A DNA stretch of 64,000 nt, from assembly GCA_036732025.1 (NCBI GenBank), contig DAINDE010000010.1, positions 21,146 to 85,145 on the forward strand, in the 5' to 3' direction. The translations under genes and the position numbers were made by a program. The notes under the pieces were generated by a model. It saw only the letters and a list, made by a program, of their open reading frames with translations, had not been told where the DNA came from and searched no databases. This DNA is from SSSZ01 sp036732025. Its GTDB lineage: Bacteria; Pseudomonadota; Gammaproteobacteria; Burkholderiales; Rhodocyclaceae. Positions 15,058 through 23,150 of the stretch are shown here, piece after piece; the stretch's first letter is position 1; the number at the start of each line of letters is the position of its first letter.

Positions 15058-16956
15058 TCAGACCGGGATTTCCTGCTGCTTGGCGCGCGTCCCAAGCAGG
15101 CGGTAAAGCGTCGTCCGGGTGATGCCGAGCTCCCGCGCTGCCGCCGAGATGTTGCCGCCGTGGCGATCGACACTTTCCCGGGCCAGGCGCGCCTGCACGT
15201 CCCGCAGCCCCGTCGCCGGGCCGTGGCCTTCGGCGATGCGCACCTCGGAGGGCAGATGTACCGGAAGCAGCGTCCGGTCGTCACCGAGCAGGGCGATGCT
15301 CAGCCTAAGGACGTTGCGCAATTGCCGCAGGTTCCCGGGCCAACTGTAGCGGCGCAGGATGGCGAACGCCTCGGCGTCGATGCGCACCGCCCGCTCCGCA
15401 CTCTCTTCCGCCACGATGCGGCGGACCACGGCGTCGAAATCGCTTCGCTCACGCAGGGGCGGCAGGACGATGGTCATGCCGGACAAACGGAAGAACAGAT
15501 CGGCCCGGAATGCCCCCTGGCCGACCAGATCGCGCAGTGGCTGGTGGCTGGCGCAGACCAGGCGGATGTTGACGGGCTCGTCGCTGTCGCCACCCAGGGG
15601 AGTGACCCGGCGGGTTTCCAGAACGCGCAACAGAACCGCCTGCAGGGCCAGGGGCATGTCACCGATCTCATCGAGGAAGAGGGTGCCGCCATCCGCTTCC
15701 CGGATCTTGCCCCGGGCGCCATAGCGACGGGCACCGGTAAAGGCGCCCTCGCCGTAGCCGAACAGCTCGGCTTCGATCAGGGTCGCCGGTATCGCGGCGC
15801 AGTTGACCGCCACGAACGGGCCACTGCGGCGGCTTCCCGAATGGTGGAAGGCCTGGGCGAACCATTCCTTGCCGCTCCCCGTCTCCCCCTGGATCAGGAG
15901 GGGAATGTCGCACTCTACGATCCGCATCGCCTTGCGCATGGCCTCGGCAATGCGCGGGTCGTCGCTCCCCAGGCTGGCGAGATCCCTCCCGCCGCTGCTG
16001 GCCGGCTCCGGCCGTCGTTCCAGGTGGAGTTCAACCCGGGCGTACAGCGTCTGGCCAAGGACCGTCTGCAACGCCAGGGGCTTGCCCCCTGGCGTTTCGC
16101 CCGACTTGAGCACCTCGGCCCAATCGGTAGCGAAGCCCCGCGTGAATCGCGCTCCCGGTTCCAGGGCCGGCGGTACCAGGCTCGACGAGCGCTAGTTGCG
16201 TCCAAGCAAGCGTCCGTCTTCGGAAAAACGCAGCCAGCCGCATAGCGGCGAACCGAGCAGTTCCTCCACCGGATGAAGCAGCAATTCGACGCCGCCAGGC
16301 GGCTGCATCGCCCGCAGCCGCTCCTCGATGAAGCCGGCGTGCATTTCGACCATGGCCAGCGCATGGGTACGCGGAAAGTGGGCGGGGCCGAACAGGGCCA
16401 GCACCCCCGCCACATCCCCCCAGGGGCCGGGGACGAAGATCGGTACCGCCACTCCCGCCAGGAAGGCCAGTTGCTCGAGGAAATGATCGGTTCCCGAAAC
16501 CTCCAGGGCCGACGCTTCCACGAGGCAGGTGCCGATGGCGTTGGTGCCGCAAACCGATTCCGCCCAGTTGGCGCCTGGTTGCACACCCACCGGCGCGGCA
16601 ATCGCCGCGAAACCCTCGTCGCCGCATGTCGCCAGGATCAGCCCGCCGGCGTCAGCCAGCACGACCACGGTCGGCGTTCCGGCGATCTGCCCGGCCAGCG
16701 CCTCCATCACCGGGCGCCCGATCGCCTCCAGGGCCGGAATCGTATCCACCGTCGCCGCCATGGCGTGGCCCGCCGGTCCGCCGCCCTCCGTAAGGCCGGC
16801 AGCGCGGGAACGCTCCCAGGAACGCGACAGCAATTCCCGGTAACGCAGGACAGGATGTTCGATATTCACGACGACCGCAAAGGCATGTTTCATGCCGACC
16901 GATTTGGCCGCCGCCAGCGCGGTGCATCCCCTTTCTGCTGTTGCAGCGGTGAGCAA
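15058..16956 (-). pseudogene. AcoR-like sigma-54 activator interrupted by an in-frame amber codon
   Basis: Two halves of one regulator lie in the same frame, separated only by TAG at 16192-16194. The N-terminal half (SRSWERSRAAGL, then a GAF-like domain with CGTNAIGTCLVE) is typical of AcoR/MimR-type activators. The C-terminal half has the AAA+ domain with Walker A GETGSGKE, the sigma-54 contact loop GAFTGA, Walker B GTLFLDEIGD, and a Fis-type helix-turn-helix (GGNISAAARELGITRTTLYRLL). The codons after the TAG read on without a gap or frameshift, so a single base change (for example CAG to TAG) explains it. The start is uncertain: ATG at 16893 or TTG at 16956. A GTG at 16113 could in principle start the AAA+ half alone. 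Confidence 0.85.
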
Positions 16957-17061
16957 TTGCTTCAGATTTGATCAGCGCAATACAGCAACCCACCCGTTAC
17001 GCTGGACAAGAAATCACGCTTAACAATTGATTAACAAGAACTTTGACAAACACCCCGACTC

Positions 17062-17076
17062 TGGCACGTGCTGTGC
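17062..17076 (+). promoter_or_regulatory. Probable sigma-54 promoter upstream of the c551-like cytochrome
   Basis: TGGCAC-GTGCT-GTGC matches the consensus -24 block exactly and keeps the essential GC at -12 with right spacing, with one change (GTGC for TTGC). Predicted transcription start is near 17088. The intergenic region 16957-17463 also holds a terminator at 17256 but no protein gene that I can support. Confidence 0.55.
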
Positions 17077-17087
17077 GCTAGGAAACT

Positions 17088-17283
17088 CCGGACATCGTCG
17101 GACGTACCCAGCCCGTTTCATCCCTACCCTAGCGGAGGCCAGGCTCAGGATGCCACCGAAACATCATGGAAACTGACGGGCCAGGGAAAATCTGACGAAC
17201 TGATCTTTGCTCCTCCACTCGCCTTTGCTACGTCACGAAGTGCGAGCATCTCCTTGGGGGCGGGCGACCGCCCCCCTTTTTTT
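17088..17283 (+). ncRNA. Possible small RNA or attenuated leader of about 195 nt
   Basis: The span runs from the predicted sigma-54 start near 17088 to the end of the T tract of a strong terminator at 17256-17283. The transcript would end 180 bases before the cytochrome gene. So it is either a free-standing small RNA or the 5' leader of the cytochrome message that is sometimes terminated. No known RNA family is recognised. Confidence 0.3.
17256..17283 (+). terminator. Strong terminator hairpin upstream of the c551-like cytochrome
   Basis: An 8-bp stem GGGGGCGG / CCGCCCCC with a GCGA tetraloop is followed by C and seven Ts. It is placed between a promoter and a gene on the same strand, not after a gene. 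Confidence 0.85.
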
Positions 17284-17463
17284 GCTGGAGAAAACCAGAA
17301 AATCTGGCAATCATGTCATCGCCCAGCGCGATGGAACGTTTTTTCCGAGAGGTCTCCGGAGAGAGTTCTCGGCCCCGCTCCCGCCCCTTCGCCGGCGCGA
17401 AGCAACCCGCATTAGAAGACGCCAGCCGCGTCTAGTTTCAACACCAACCAAAGGAGAGCCATA

Positions 17464-17778
17464 GTGTTCCGCAAATTCCTTCTGCCGCTCATCGCTGCGG
17501 CGCTAACCGTCACCACCGCCCATGCCTCCGAAGCCATCGTCAAGAAGGCCCGTTGCGTCTCCTGTCACGCTGTCGACAAGAAGATGGTCGGCCCGGCCTA
17601 CAAGGACGTGGCCGCCAAGTATCGCGGCGATGCCGGTGCGCCGGCCCGTCTGGCGAAAAAGGTCCGCGACGGCGGCGCCGGTGCCTGGGGCGACATCCCC
17701 ATGCTGCCCCACCCTGCCGACAAGATCAGCGACGCCGACCTGGCGGCAGCCATCGACTGGATTCTCAGCCTGCAATAA
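17464..17778 (+). CDS. Cytochrome c551/c552-like electron carrier
   Basis: A 104-residue precursor starting with GTG behind an AAGGAGA site. The signal peptide ends at AHA-SE near residue 21, leaving about 83 residues, the usual size of c8-family cytochromes. The heme site is CVSCH near residue 31, and the Met ligand lies in DIPMLPHPADKISD. Such small carriers shuttle electrons to terminal oxidases or nitrite reductase, and could here take electrons from the PQQ dehydrogenases. A terminator follows directly. Confidence 0.9.
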   Translation: MFRKFLLPLIAAALTVTTAHASEAIVKKARCVSCHAVDKKMVGPAYKDVAAKYRGDAGAPARLAKKVRDGGAGAWGDIPMLPHPADKISDADLAAAIDWILSLQ

Positions 17779-17801
17779 ACAGCCGGCCATTCAGGAAAAA
17801 G

Positions 17802-17827
17802 GCCGCGGATTCGCTCCGCGGCTTTTT
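17802..17827 (+). terminator. Terminator after the c551-like cytochrome
   Basis: An 8-bp stem GCCGCGGA / TCCGCGGC with a 5-base loop is flanked by AAAAAG and CTTTTT-like tracts, so it can work in both directions. The gene on the other strand ends at 17873. Confidence 0.85.
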
Positions 17828-17872
17828 ATCGCCCGGACATGCTCAATAATGCAGCATGTCCGATACAACTGT

Positions 17873-18409
17873 TCAACGATTGGACACAAAAAAAGGTAGC
17901 ATGCGGCCCAGCACCCCGTTGGGGCCCAGACCATGACGAAGGGCACCGACGACATGGAGCCCGATGATGCCGGCCCCGATCCAGACAGCCCCCTTGTGGA
18001 ACAGTTTGAAGGCGGTGTTCAAGGCCTCGTCCGGCGCTGCCAGGCGCGGCAGTTCCAGACCGAAGAACTTCACCGCGTAAGGCGTGTAGGCCGAGGCGAG
18101 ATAGCCGGCCAAAGGTGCCGCCACCATGAAGAAATAGAGCAGGCCGTGCACCACTGCCACCAGGCGGACTTCACCCGGACTCATGACCAGCGGTGGCGGC
18201 GGGTTGCGCCGGCGCCAGGCCAAGCGGACCACGACCAGGAGCAGGGCCAGCAGGCCCAGGGATTTATGCAGGCCATAGGCGGCGCTGCGCTCAGCCCCCT
18301 TGGGCAGGTCGATCATGGTCCAGCCCAACCACAGAAGCCACAGGATCAGGAAGGCCTGCACCCAATGCAGGAAAATCGCCGGAAGGCTGTATCGCGCCGT
18401 ATCGCTCAT
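17873..18409 (-). CDS. Cytochrome b561
   Basis: A 178-residue four-helix membrane protein of the CybB type: helices near residues 10-30, 48-62, 84-108 and 138-160. Heme-coordinating histidines are visible in FLHWVQ (residue 15), YGLHKSLG, VVHGLLYF and GLHVVGALRH. It oxidises quinol or exchanges electrons with periplasmic carriers. It lies at the edge of the quinoprotein island, 143 bases beyond the end of the binding-protein gene and in the same direction, so it may share its sigma-54 transcript. Confidence 0.88.
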   Translation of the reverse strand: MSDTARYSLPAIFLHWVQAFLILWLLWLGWTMIDLPKGAERSAAYGLHKSLGLLALLLVVVRLAWRRRNPPPPLVMSPGEVRLVAVVHGLLYFFMVAAPLAGYLASAYTPYAVKFFGLELPRLAAPDEALNTAFKLFHKGAVWIGAGIIGLHVVGALRHGLGPNGVLGRMLPFFVSNR

Positions 18410-18490
18410 TGCATCGTCCCTGGCTAAGCGAAAAAGGAAGCCGGCGGCAAGTTTTCACCTACCGCGACGTTCGGCTCCACAACAAGATTT

Positions 18491-18511
18491 GGGGGCCATC
18501 AACGGCCCCCG
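18491..18511 (-). terminator. Weak terminator-like hairpin after the binding-protein gene
   Basis: A 7-bp stem GGGGGCC / GGCCCCC with a 6-base loop lies about 40 bases beyond the binding-protein stop on the minus strand. The following sequence has only a weak T tract, so it may only reduce readthrough into the cytochrome b561 gene. Confidence 0.35.
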
Positions 18512-18552
18512 AGGATTCTACCGGCAATCTGTGCAGGCTTCGTAAAGCCCCG

Positions 18553-19398
18553 CTAGGCCGGCTGATGGGTGATGCCATGGCGCTTGAAGATCGCCGCGAC
18601 GGTACCATCGCTCCGCAATTCAGCCAGCGCCTTGGCGATGGCTTCCGCCAATTCGTCCTCGTCGGCCTTGACGGCCATGCCCAGGGGCCAGTTGTCAACG
18701 CGAAGTTCGGCGAGCTTGACCGGTTCGACGACAACCCGCGTCTGCCCCCGCAGGGCGTCTTCCAGTTCGGCACGGGTGGCCAGGACCGCCGCAAGTTGCC
18801 CATCGGCCAGTGCCTTGGCCGCCTCGGCAACCGTCTTGAAGTGGACGACGTTATCGCGCAGGCGCCCGTTGAGGGCACTCAGGAGAAAGGAATCGGCAAG
18901 GGTCGCCGTCTCAACACCAACCTTTTCCCGAGTGAAGACTTCCAGGGCGACTGCCGCCGAGCCCGCCAGTTGCTGCACGCGGGCGGGATCCCGGGCAACG
19001 GCCACCGACTCGCGATGGTAGGGACCGAATATGCGCACCTTGTCGTTGGCTCGGGCAAGGTGTTCGTCCACCGGCACATGCATCATCACATCAGCGGGCT
19101 GTGTGCCGAGGTAGTGCCCTTTCCAGACCATGTTGCGCAGGTCGTCGTTCATGTCCTCATCGGCATTGAAGCCGACCACTTCCGGCACCAGGCCAAGCTT
19201 CTCGGCGATGGCCCGTCCCAGATCGACATCGATACCCTTGACACCGCCAGTGGCGTAGGGCGAGAAGTTGTTGTAGACAGCGATCCGCAGGCGCCCGCGC
19301 TTGCGGATCGCGTCAAGATCGCCGGCCACCGCCGGCAGTCCCTGCGCCAGGGCCGCAGCTCCGAGCGCCTTCAACCACAGGCGACGGTCACTCCACAT
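18553..19398 (-). CDS. Quinoprotein-associated periplasmic substrate-binding protein
   Basis: A 281-residue exported protein of the amino-acid-binding (SBP family 3) fold, related to XoxJ/MxaJ-type proteins that accompany PQQ dehydrogenases. The signal peptide ends near residue 25. The fold shows in RKRGRLRIAVYNNFSPYA, KGIDVDLGRAIAEKLGL, and FKTVAEAAKALADGQLAAVLATRAELEDAL. The typical ligand Arg/Asp pair of amino-acid binders is not obvious. No transporter genes are adjacent, so it probably serves dehydrogenase maturation or function instead of uptake. It overlaps the PedF-like cytochrome by 11 bases. Confidence 0.82.
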   Translation of the reverse strand: MWSDRRLWLKALGAAALAQGLPAVAGDLDAIRKRGRLRIAVYNNFSPYATGGVKGIDVDLGRAIAEKLGLVPEVVGFNADEDMNDDLRNMVWKGHYLGTQPADVMMHVPVDEHLARANDKVRIFGPYHRESVAVARDPARVQQLAGSAAVALEVFTREKVGVETATLADSFLLSALNGRLRDNVVHFKTVAEAAKALADGQLAAVLATRAELEDALRGQTRVVVEPVKLAELRVDNWPLGMAVKADEDELAEAIAKALAELRSDGTVAAIFKRHGITHQPA

Positions 19399-19816
19399 GA
19401 ACGGTTTCCAGGTAGGCACGGATGGTCCACATGGCTTCCTGGCTGAAGATGCCTTCGAACGGAGGCATGTAGACACGGCCGTCGCGGACGGAACCCTTGC
19501 GGATGCGCTGCATGAAGATTTCGTCGCCTTCGTCGCCCAGGGGCAGATAGCGCAGGTCGGGGGCGATACCGCCGGAGATGGCTTCCAGGCCATGGCAGCG
19601 GGCGCAATTCTGATTGTAGGCAGAGGTACCGATGCGGATGGCTTCCTTGTCCTTGCGGTAGGGATTGCTCGTCCGCCATTCGGGGCCCAGGGACTTGAGG
19701 CTGGAGACATCGACGGCCTGGGGCACGACGTCACCGTGGGCGAAAACCTGCTGGGCAGCAACGCCGATGAAGAGGGCCGCCGAGGCTGCCAGAAGGTTGC
19801 GGAAGGAATGTTTCAC
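19388..19816 (-). CDS. pedF: Cytochrome c550, PedF type
   Basis: A 142-residue exported monoheme cytochrome. The signal peptide ends at VFA-HGD near residue 26. The heme site is CARCH at 71-75 within YNQNCARCHGLEAISGGIAPDLR, and a Met ligand lies in VYMPPFEGIFSQEA. The pattern fits the PedF subfamily linked to PQQ ethanol dehydrogenases. An exact -24/-12 promoter lies about 50 bases upstream. It is a paralog of the cytochrome at 9302, so the strain carries one near each dehydrogenase and one here. Confidence 0.9.
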   Translation of the reverse strand: MKHSFRNLLAASAALFIGVAAQQVFAHGDVVPQAVDVSSLKSLGPEWRTSNPYRKDKEAIRIGTSAYNQNCARCHGLEAISGGIAPDLRYLPLGDEGDEIFMQRIRKGSVRDGRVYMPPFEGIFSQEAMWTIRAYLETVHVE

Positions 19817-19867
19817 GTTGGCTCCTTTATTGGTTGGGATTGCTACCTTTAAAGCAGGGCGGCTATT

Positions 19868-19882
19868 GCAAGGCCCGTGCCA
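19868..19882 (-). promoter_or_regulatory. Sigma-54 promoter of the PedF-like cytochrome operon
   Basis: On the minus strand TGGCAC-GGGCC-TTGC-A is an exact consensus -24/-12 element, 52 bases ahead of the cytochrome ATG at 19816. Confidence 0.85.
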
Positions 19883-19962
19883 GCAATCCGGCCGTCGGGG
19901 GTTGGGGGGGTGATACGATCTATTACGTTAGTTTGGCAAAAAAATGACCGCCAGTCCAAAAT

Positions 19963-19977
19963 TGGCACACCAATTGC
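19963..19977 (+). promoter_or_regulatory. Sigma-54 promoter of the intact AcoR-like activator
   Basis: TGGCAC-ACCAA-TTGC-A is an exact consensus element on the plus strand, 80 bases from the divergent one at 19868-19882. It predicts that the activator gene at 20085 is itself transcribed by sigma-54 RNA polymerase, perhaps under its own control. Confidence 0.85.
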
Positions 19978-20084
19978 AATACACTGCCCCCGTGTGCTCG
20001 CCACATTGCTACTAAAATGGGCAGGTGCTACATTATTCAGCAACTCCAAGACAATAACGACGGCAGGGAGACTCTGGAGGACAG

Positions 20085-22079
20085 ATGGGACAACTAGAAG
20101 CAATGGCGGACACCCATGCCCGCCGTCTCCGGCAGGCGAGAGAGCTGTTTTTCGACCGTGGCGACATGCCGGCAGGTCTGGTCGACCCGTTGGTCATCCG
20201 CTCGTGGGAGCGTTGCCGGCGTTTCGGGCTGACGGAGACGGGCGGCACCCCGGTGGTGGAATCCCTTGACCGGATCGCCCTGAAAACGGAGCAGGAGCGC
20301 AACCACCATCTCCTGTTCCAGGGCCGGCCGATCATGGAGCACGTGTACGAGCAGATCCGCGAATCGGGCAGCATGGTGATTCTCGCCGACGCCAACGGAT
20401 TGCTCCTGGATACTGTCGGCGACCCCGATTTCCTCGACCGCGCCCGCCGCGTCTATCTGTCGGCCGGCGCCTCCTGGGACGAAACCCGTTGCGGCACCAA
20501 CGCCATCGGCACCGCCCTGGCCGAGGAAACGCCGACCGAAATCATCGGCGCGGAACACTTCCTCGAACACAACGGCTTCCTCACCTGCTCGGCCAGCCCC
20601 ATCTTCGGCCCGGACGGGCGCCTCGTGGGCGTCCTCGACATTTCCGGGGACTACCGCGGCCACCAGCGGCACACCATGGGCCTGGTCCGGCTCTCCTCCC
20701 AACTGGTCGAAAAGCGGCTTTTCGAATCGGTCCACTCCCGGGACATCCTGGTCTGCTTCCACCATCGCCCCGACTACCTGGGCAGCCCCAAGGAAGGCCT
20801 CGCCGCCGTCTCTCCGGATGGCCAGGTGCTGGCCATCAACCGCAGCGGCCTGGAGATACTGCGCATCCGCCAGGTAGACGCCGTGCGCCGGGATTTCGCC
20901 ATGGTCTTCGAGAACAACCTCTCGTCCCTGGTCGATCGCCTGCGTCTGGACCCCCAGTCCACCTGCGAGATTTCCGTCGGCAGCCACCGCTTGCACGTAC
21001 AGTTGCGCGGCCAGTTGCCCCCCCTGGCGGTGGCCGGCCGGGTCTACGACGAAACACCGACCCAGCGCCCTGCCCGCCGCGTGGAAACACCGGGGCAGCC
21101 TGCCCTCACCCTGGACACACTCAATACCGGCGACCAGCAGTTGCAGAGCGCCATCGACCGGGCCCGGCGCATCCTCGGGCGGGACATCCCCATTCTCATC
21201 CAGGGCGAATCCGGCGCAGGCAAGGAAATGTTCGCCAAGGCCTTCCACAATTCCGGCCCCCGCCAGGGCGGCCCTTTCGTCGCCCTCAACTGCGCGGCGA
21301 TCCCGGAAACCCTGATCGAGTCGGAACTCTTCGGCTACCAGGGCGGCGCGTTCACCGGTGCCCGCAAGGAGGGCGCTCCCGGCAAGATCCAGCAGGCCCA
21401 CGGCGGCACTCTTTTCCTGGACGAAATCGGGGACATGCCGCTCAACCTCCAGGCCCGGCTGCTGCGCGTGTTGCAGGAGCGCAGCATCACGCCCCTGGGT
21501 AGCACGCGTACCATCCAGGTGGACATTTCCCTGGTCTGCGCCACCCACCGCCGGCTGCGCGAGGAAGTTTCCCGCGGCACTTTCCGGGAGGATCTCTACT
21601 ACCGCCTCAACGGCCTGTGCGTGACCCTTCCCGCCCTGCGGGAACGGACGGACATCCGGGAACTGGTCACCAAGCTGGCCAACGAGGAGGCCCGCAACCG
21701 CCCGCTCGTGGGCTTCTCGGAAACCGCCCTCGCCGCGATGGCGCGCTATTCCTGGCCCGGCAACATCCGCCAGCTCTATAACGTCATCCGCGTGGCCATC
21801 GCCCTGCTGGACGAAAACGAAACGGTCATCACCGAACACCACCTGCCGGAAGAACTGTTCGAAGGTCCGGCCGGTGCAGCGGAGCCCTTCGAAGCGGCCC
21901 GGGACAGCCTGGCCTGGCAGCCGGCCCCCCTCGACAGCGGAACGGGAGGGAGCCTCGAGGAAATCGGGCGTCAGGCCGCCCTGCGCGCCCTCGATGCGGC
22001 CGGGGGCAACATTTCGGCGGCCGCCCGGCAGTTGGGTATCAGCCGGAATACGCTGTACCGCAAACTCGGGCGGCTGTAG
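20085..22079 (+). CDS. AcoR-like sigma-54-dependent transcriptional activator
   Basis: A 664-residue enhancer-binding protein. The N-terminal region (about 1-200) has the LVIRSWERCRRFGL motif and a GAF-type sensor domain with CGTNAIGTALAEE. A PAS-like segment lies near 240-290. The AAA+ domain (about 350-575) has Walker A GESGAGKE, loop GAFTGARKEG and Walker B GGTLFLDEIGD. A Fis helix-turn-helix ends the protein. AcoR-type proteins sense small metabolites such as acetoin or alcohols in the cytoplasm. A TGGAGGA site fixes the start. It most probably drives the exact -24/-12 promoters in this window, including its own. It is the intact relative of the interrupted gene at 15058. Confidence 0.93.
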   Translation: MGQLEAMADTHARRLRQARELFFDRGDMPAGLVDPLVIRSWERCRRFGLTETGGTPVVESLDRIALKTEQERNHHLLFQGRPIMEHVYEQIRESGSMVILADANGLLLDTVGDPDFLDRARRVYLSAGASWDETRCGTNAIGTALAEETPTEIIGAEHFLEHNGFLTCSASPIFGPDGRLVGVLDISGDYRGHQRHTMGLVRLSSQLVEKRLFESVHSRDILVCFHHRPDYLGSPKEGLAAVSPDGQVLAINRSGLEILRIRQVDAVRRDFAMVFENNLSSLVDRLRLDPQSTCEISVGSHRLHVQLRGQLPPLAVAGRVYDETPTQRPARRVETPGQPALTLDTLNTGDQQLQSAIDRARRILGRDIPILIQGESGAGKEMFAKAFHNSGPRQGGPFVALNCAAIPETLIESELFGYQGGAFTGARKEGAPGKIQQAHGGTLFLDEIGDMPLNLQARLLRVLQERSITPLGSTRTIQVDISLVCATHRRLREEVSRGTFREDLYYRLNGLCVTLPALRERTDIRELVTKLANEEARNRPLVGFSETALAAMARYSWPGNIRQLYNVIRVAIALLDENETVITEHHLPEELFEGPAGAAEPFEAARDSLAWQPAPLDSGTGGSLEEIGRQAALRALDAAGGNISAAARQLGISRNTLYRKLGRL

Positions 22080-22163
22080 GTTAGTTTCCGCCGGCGAGCC
22101 GGCCACAGGGGAAAAGAGGCCGCGTAAAATCGGCCTCCTTCCGATTCTTCGCACATCGATACC

Positions 22164-23150
22164 ATGCGCCATCCTGCCGAAGTCCTGTTCGCGGGCGAGA
22201 AGCCCTTTCCCGCCCTGCCTGCCGTCGACCACTACGCCGGCTCGGAAAAGCTGATGCGCAAGGCCCTGGCCCTGCAAAAGGAACTGGGCCCCATCTTCGA
22301 CGTCACCTGCGACTGCGAGGATGGCGCCCATGCCGGAGCGGAGCGGGAACACGCGGAAATGGCCGCAGCGCTCATCATGAGCGAGGACAACGCCTTCGGT
22401 CGGGTGGGCGCCCGCATCCATGACGTGACCCATCCCCACTGGCGGGAAGACATTGCCATCCTCGTTTCCCGCGCCGGCTCCCGGCTGCCCTTCCTGACGC
22501 TGCCCAAACCACGCAGCGCCGACGACGTGCGCATCCAGATCGAGGCCCTGCGGGAATGCGAGCAGGACCACGGCATCGATCGCCGCATCCCGGTCCATGT
22601 CCTCATCGAAACCCACGGCGCGCTGCACGAGGTCTGGGAAATCGCCGCCCTGCCCGGGGTCGAGAGCCTGGATTTTGGCCTCATGGACTTCGTCTCCGGC
22701 CACCACGGGGCGATACCGGGCAGCGCCATGAAAAGCCCGGGCCAGTTCGACCATCCCCTGGTGGCGCGGGCCAAGGCGGAGATCGCCGCGGCAGCGCTGG
22801 CCAACGGCGTGGTTCCCTCCCACAACGTCACCACCGAGCTGAAGGACGTCGAGGTCATCGGCAACGACGCCCGGCGGGCGCGCTGCGAATTCGGCTACCT
22901 GCGCATGTGGAGCATCCATCCCAACCAGATCCTGCCCATCGTCGCCGCCATGCGCCCGGATTTTTCCGAGGTGGCCGCCGCCGGGGAAATCCTCGCGGCT
23001 GCCCAGGATTGCGGCTGGGGGCCGATCCAGCACGAGGGCAGATTGCATGACCGCGCTTCCTACCGCTATTACTGGGAGCTTCTCCAGCGTGCGCGGCTGA
23101 CCGGCATGGATATTCCCGCCCCGGTCGCCGAACGCTTTTTCCGGCGGTGA
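22164..23150 (+). CDS. HpcH/HpaI aldolase-citrate lyase (CitE-like) family protein
   Basis: A 328-residue TIM-barrel protein. Family motifs include DVTCDCEDGAHAG near residue 48 (metal-binding acidic cluster), FLTLPKPRSADDV, HVLIETHGALHEVWEIAALPGVESLDFGLMDF, and IHPNQI near the C-terminus. Members cleave or make C-C bonds of acyl-CoA thioesters such as malyl-CoA or citramalyl-CoA, but the exact substrate cannot be read. It overlaps the truC start by four bases. Confidence 0.85.
   Translation: MRHPAEVLFAGEKPFPALPAVDHYAGSEKLMRKALALQKELGPIFDVTCDCEDGAHAGAEREHAEMAAALIMSEDNAFGRVGARIHDVTHPHWREDIAILVSRAGSRLPFLTLPKPRSADDVRIQIEALRECEQDHGIDRRIPVHVLIETHGALHEVWEIAALPGVESLDFGLMDFVSGHHGAIPGSAMKSPGQFDHPLVARAKAEIAAAALANGVVPSHNVTTELKDVEVIGNDARRARCEFGYLRMWSIHPNQILPIVAAMRPDFSEVAAAGEILAAAQDCGWGPIQHEGRLHDRASYRYYWELLQRARLTGMDIPAPVAERFFRR

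Noticed and set aside
16192..16956. Two separate regulators at 15058 and 16192
   Set aside because: Both halves are in the same frame and the codons after the TAG continue the family pattern without a new ATG or ribosome site, so one interrupted gene is simpler.
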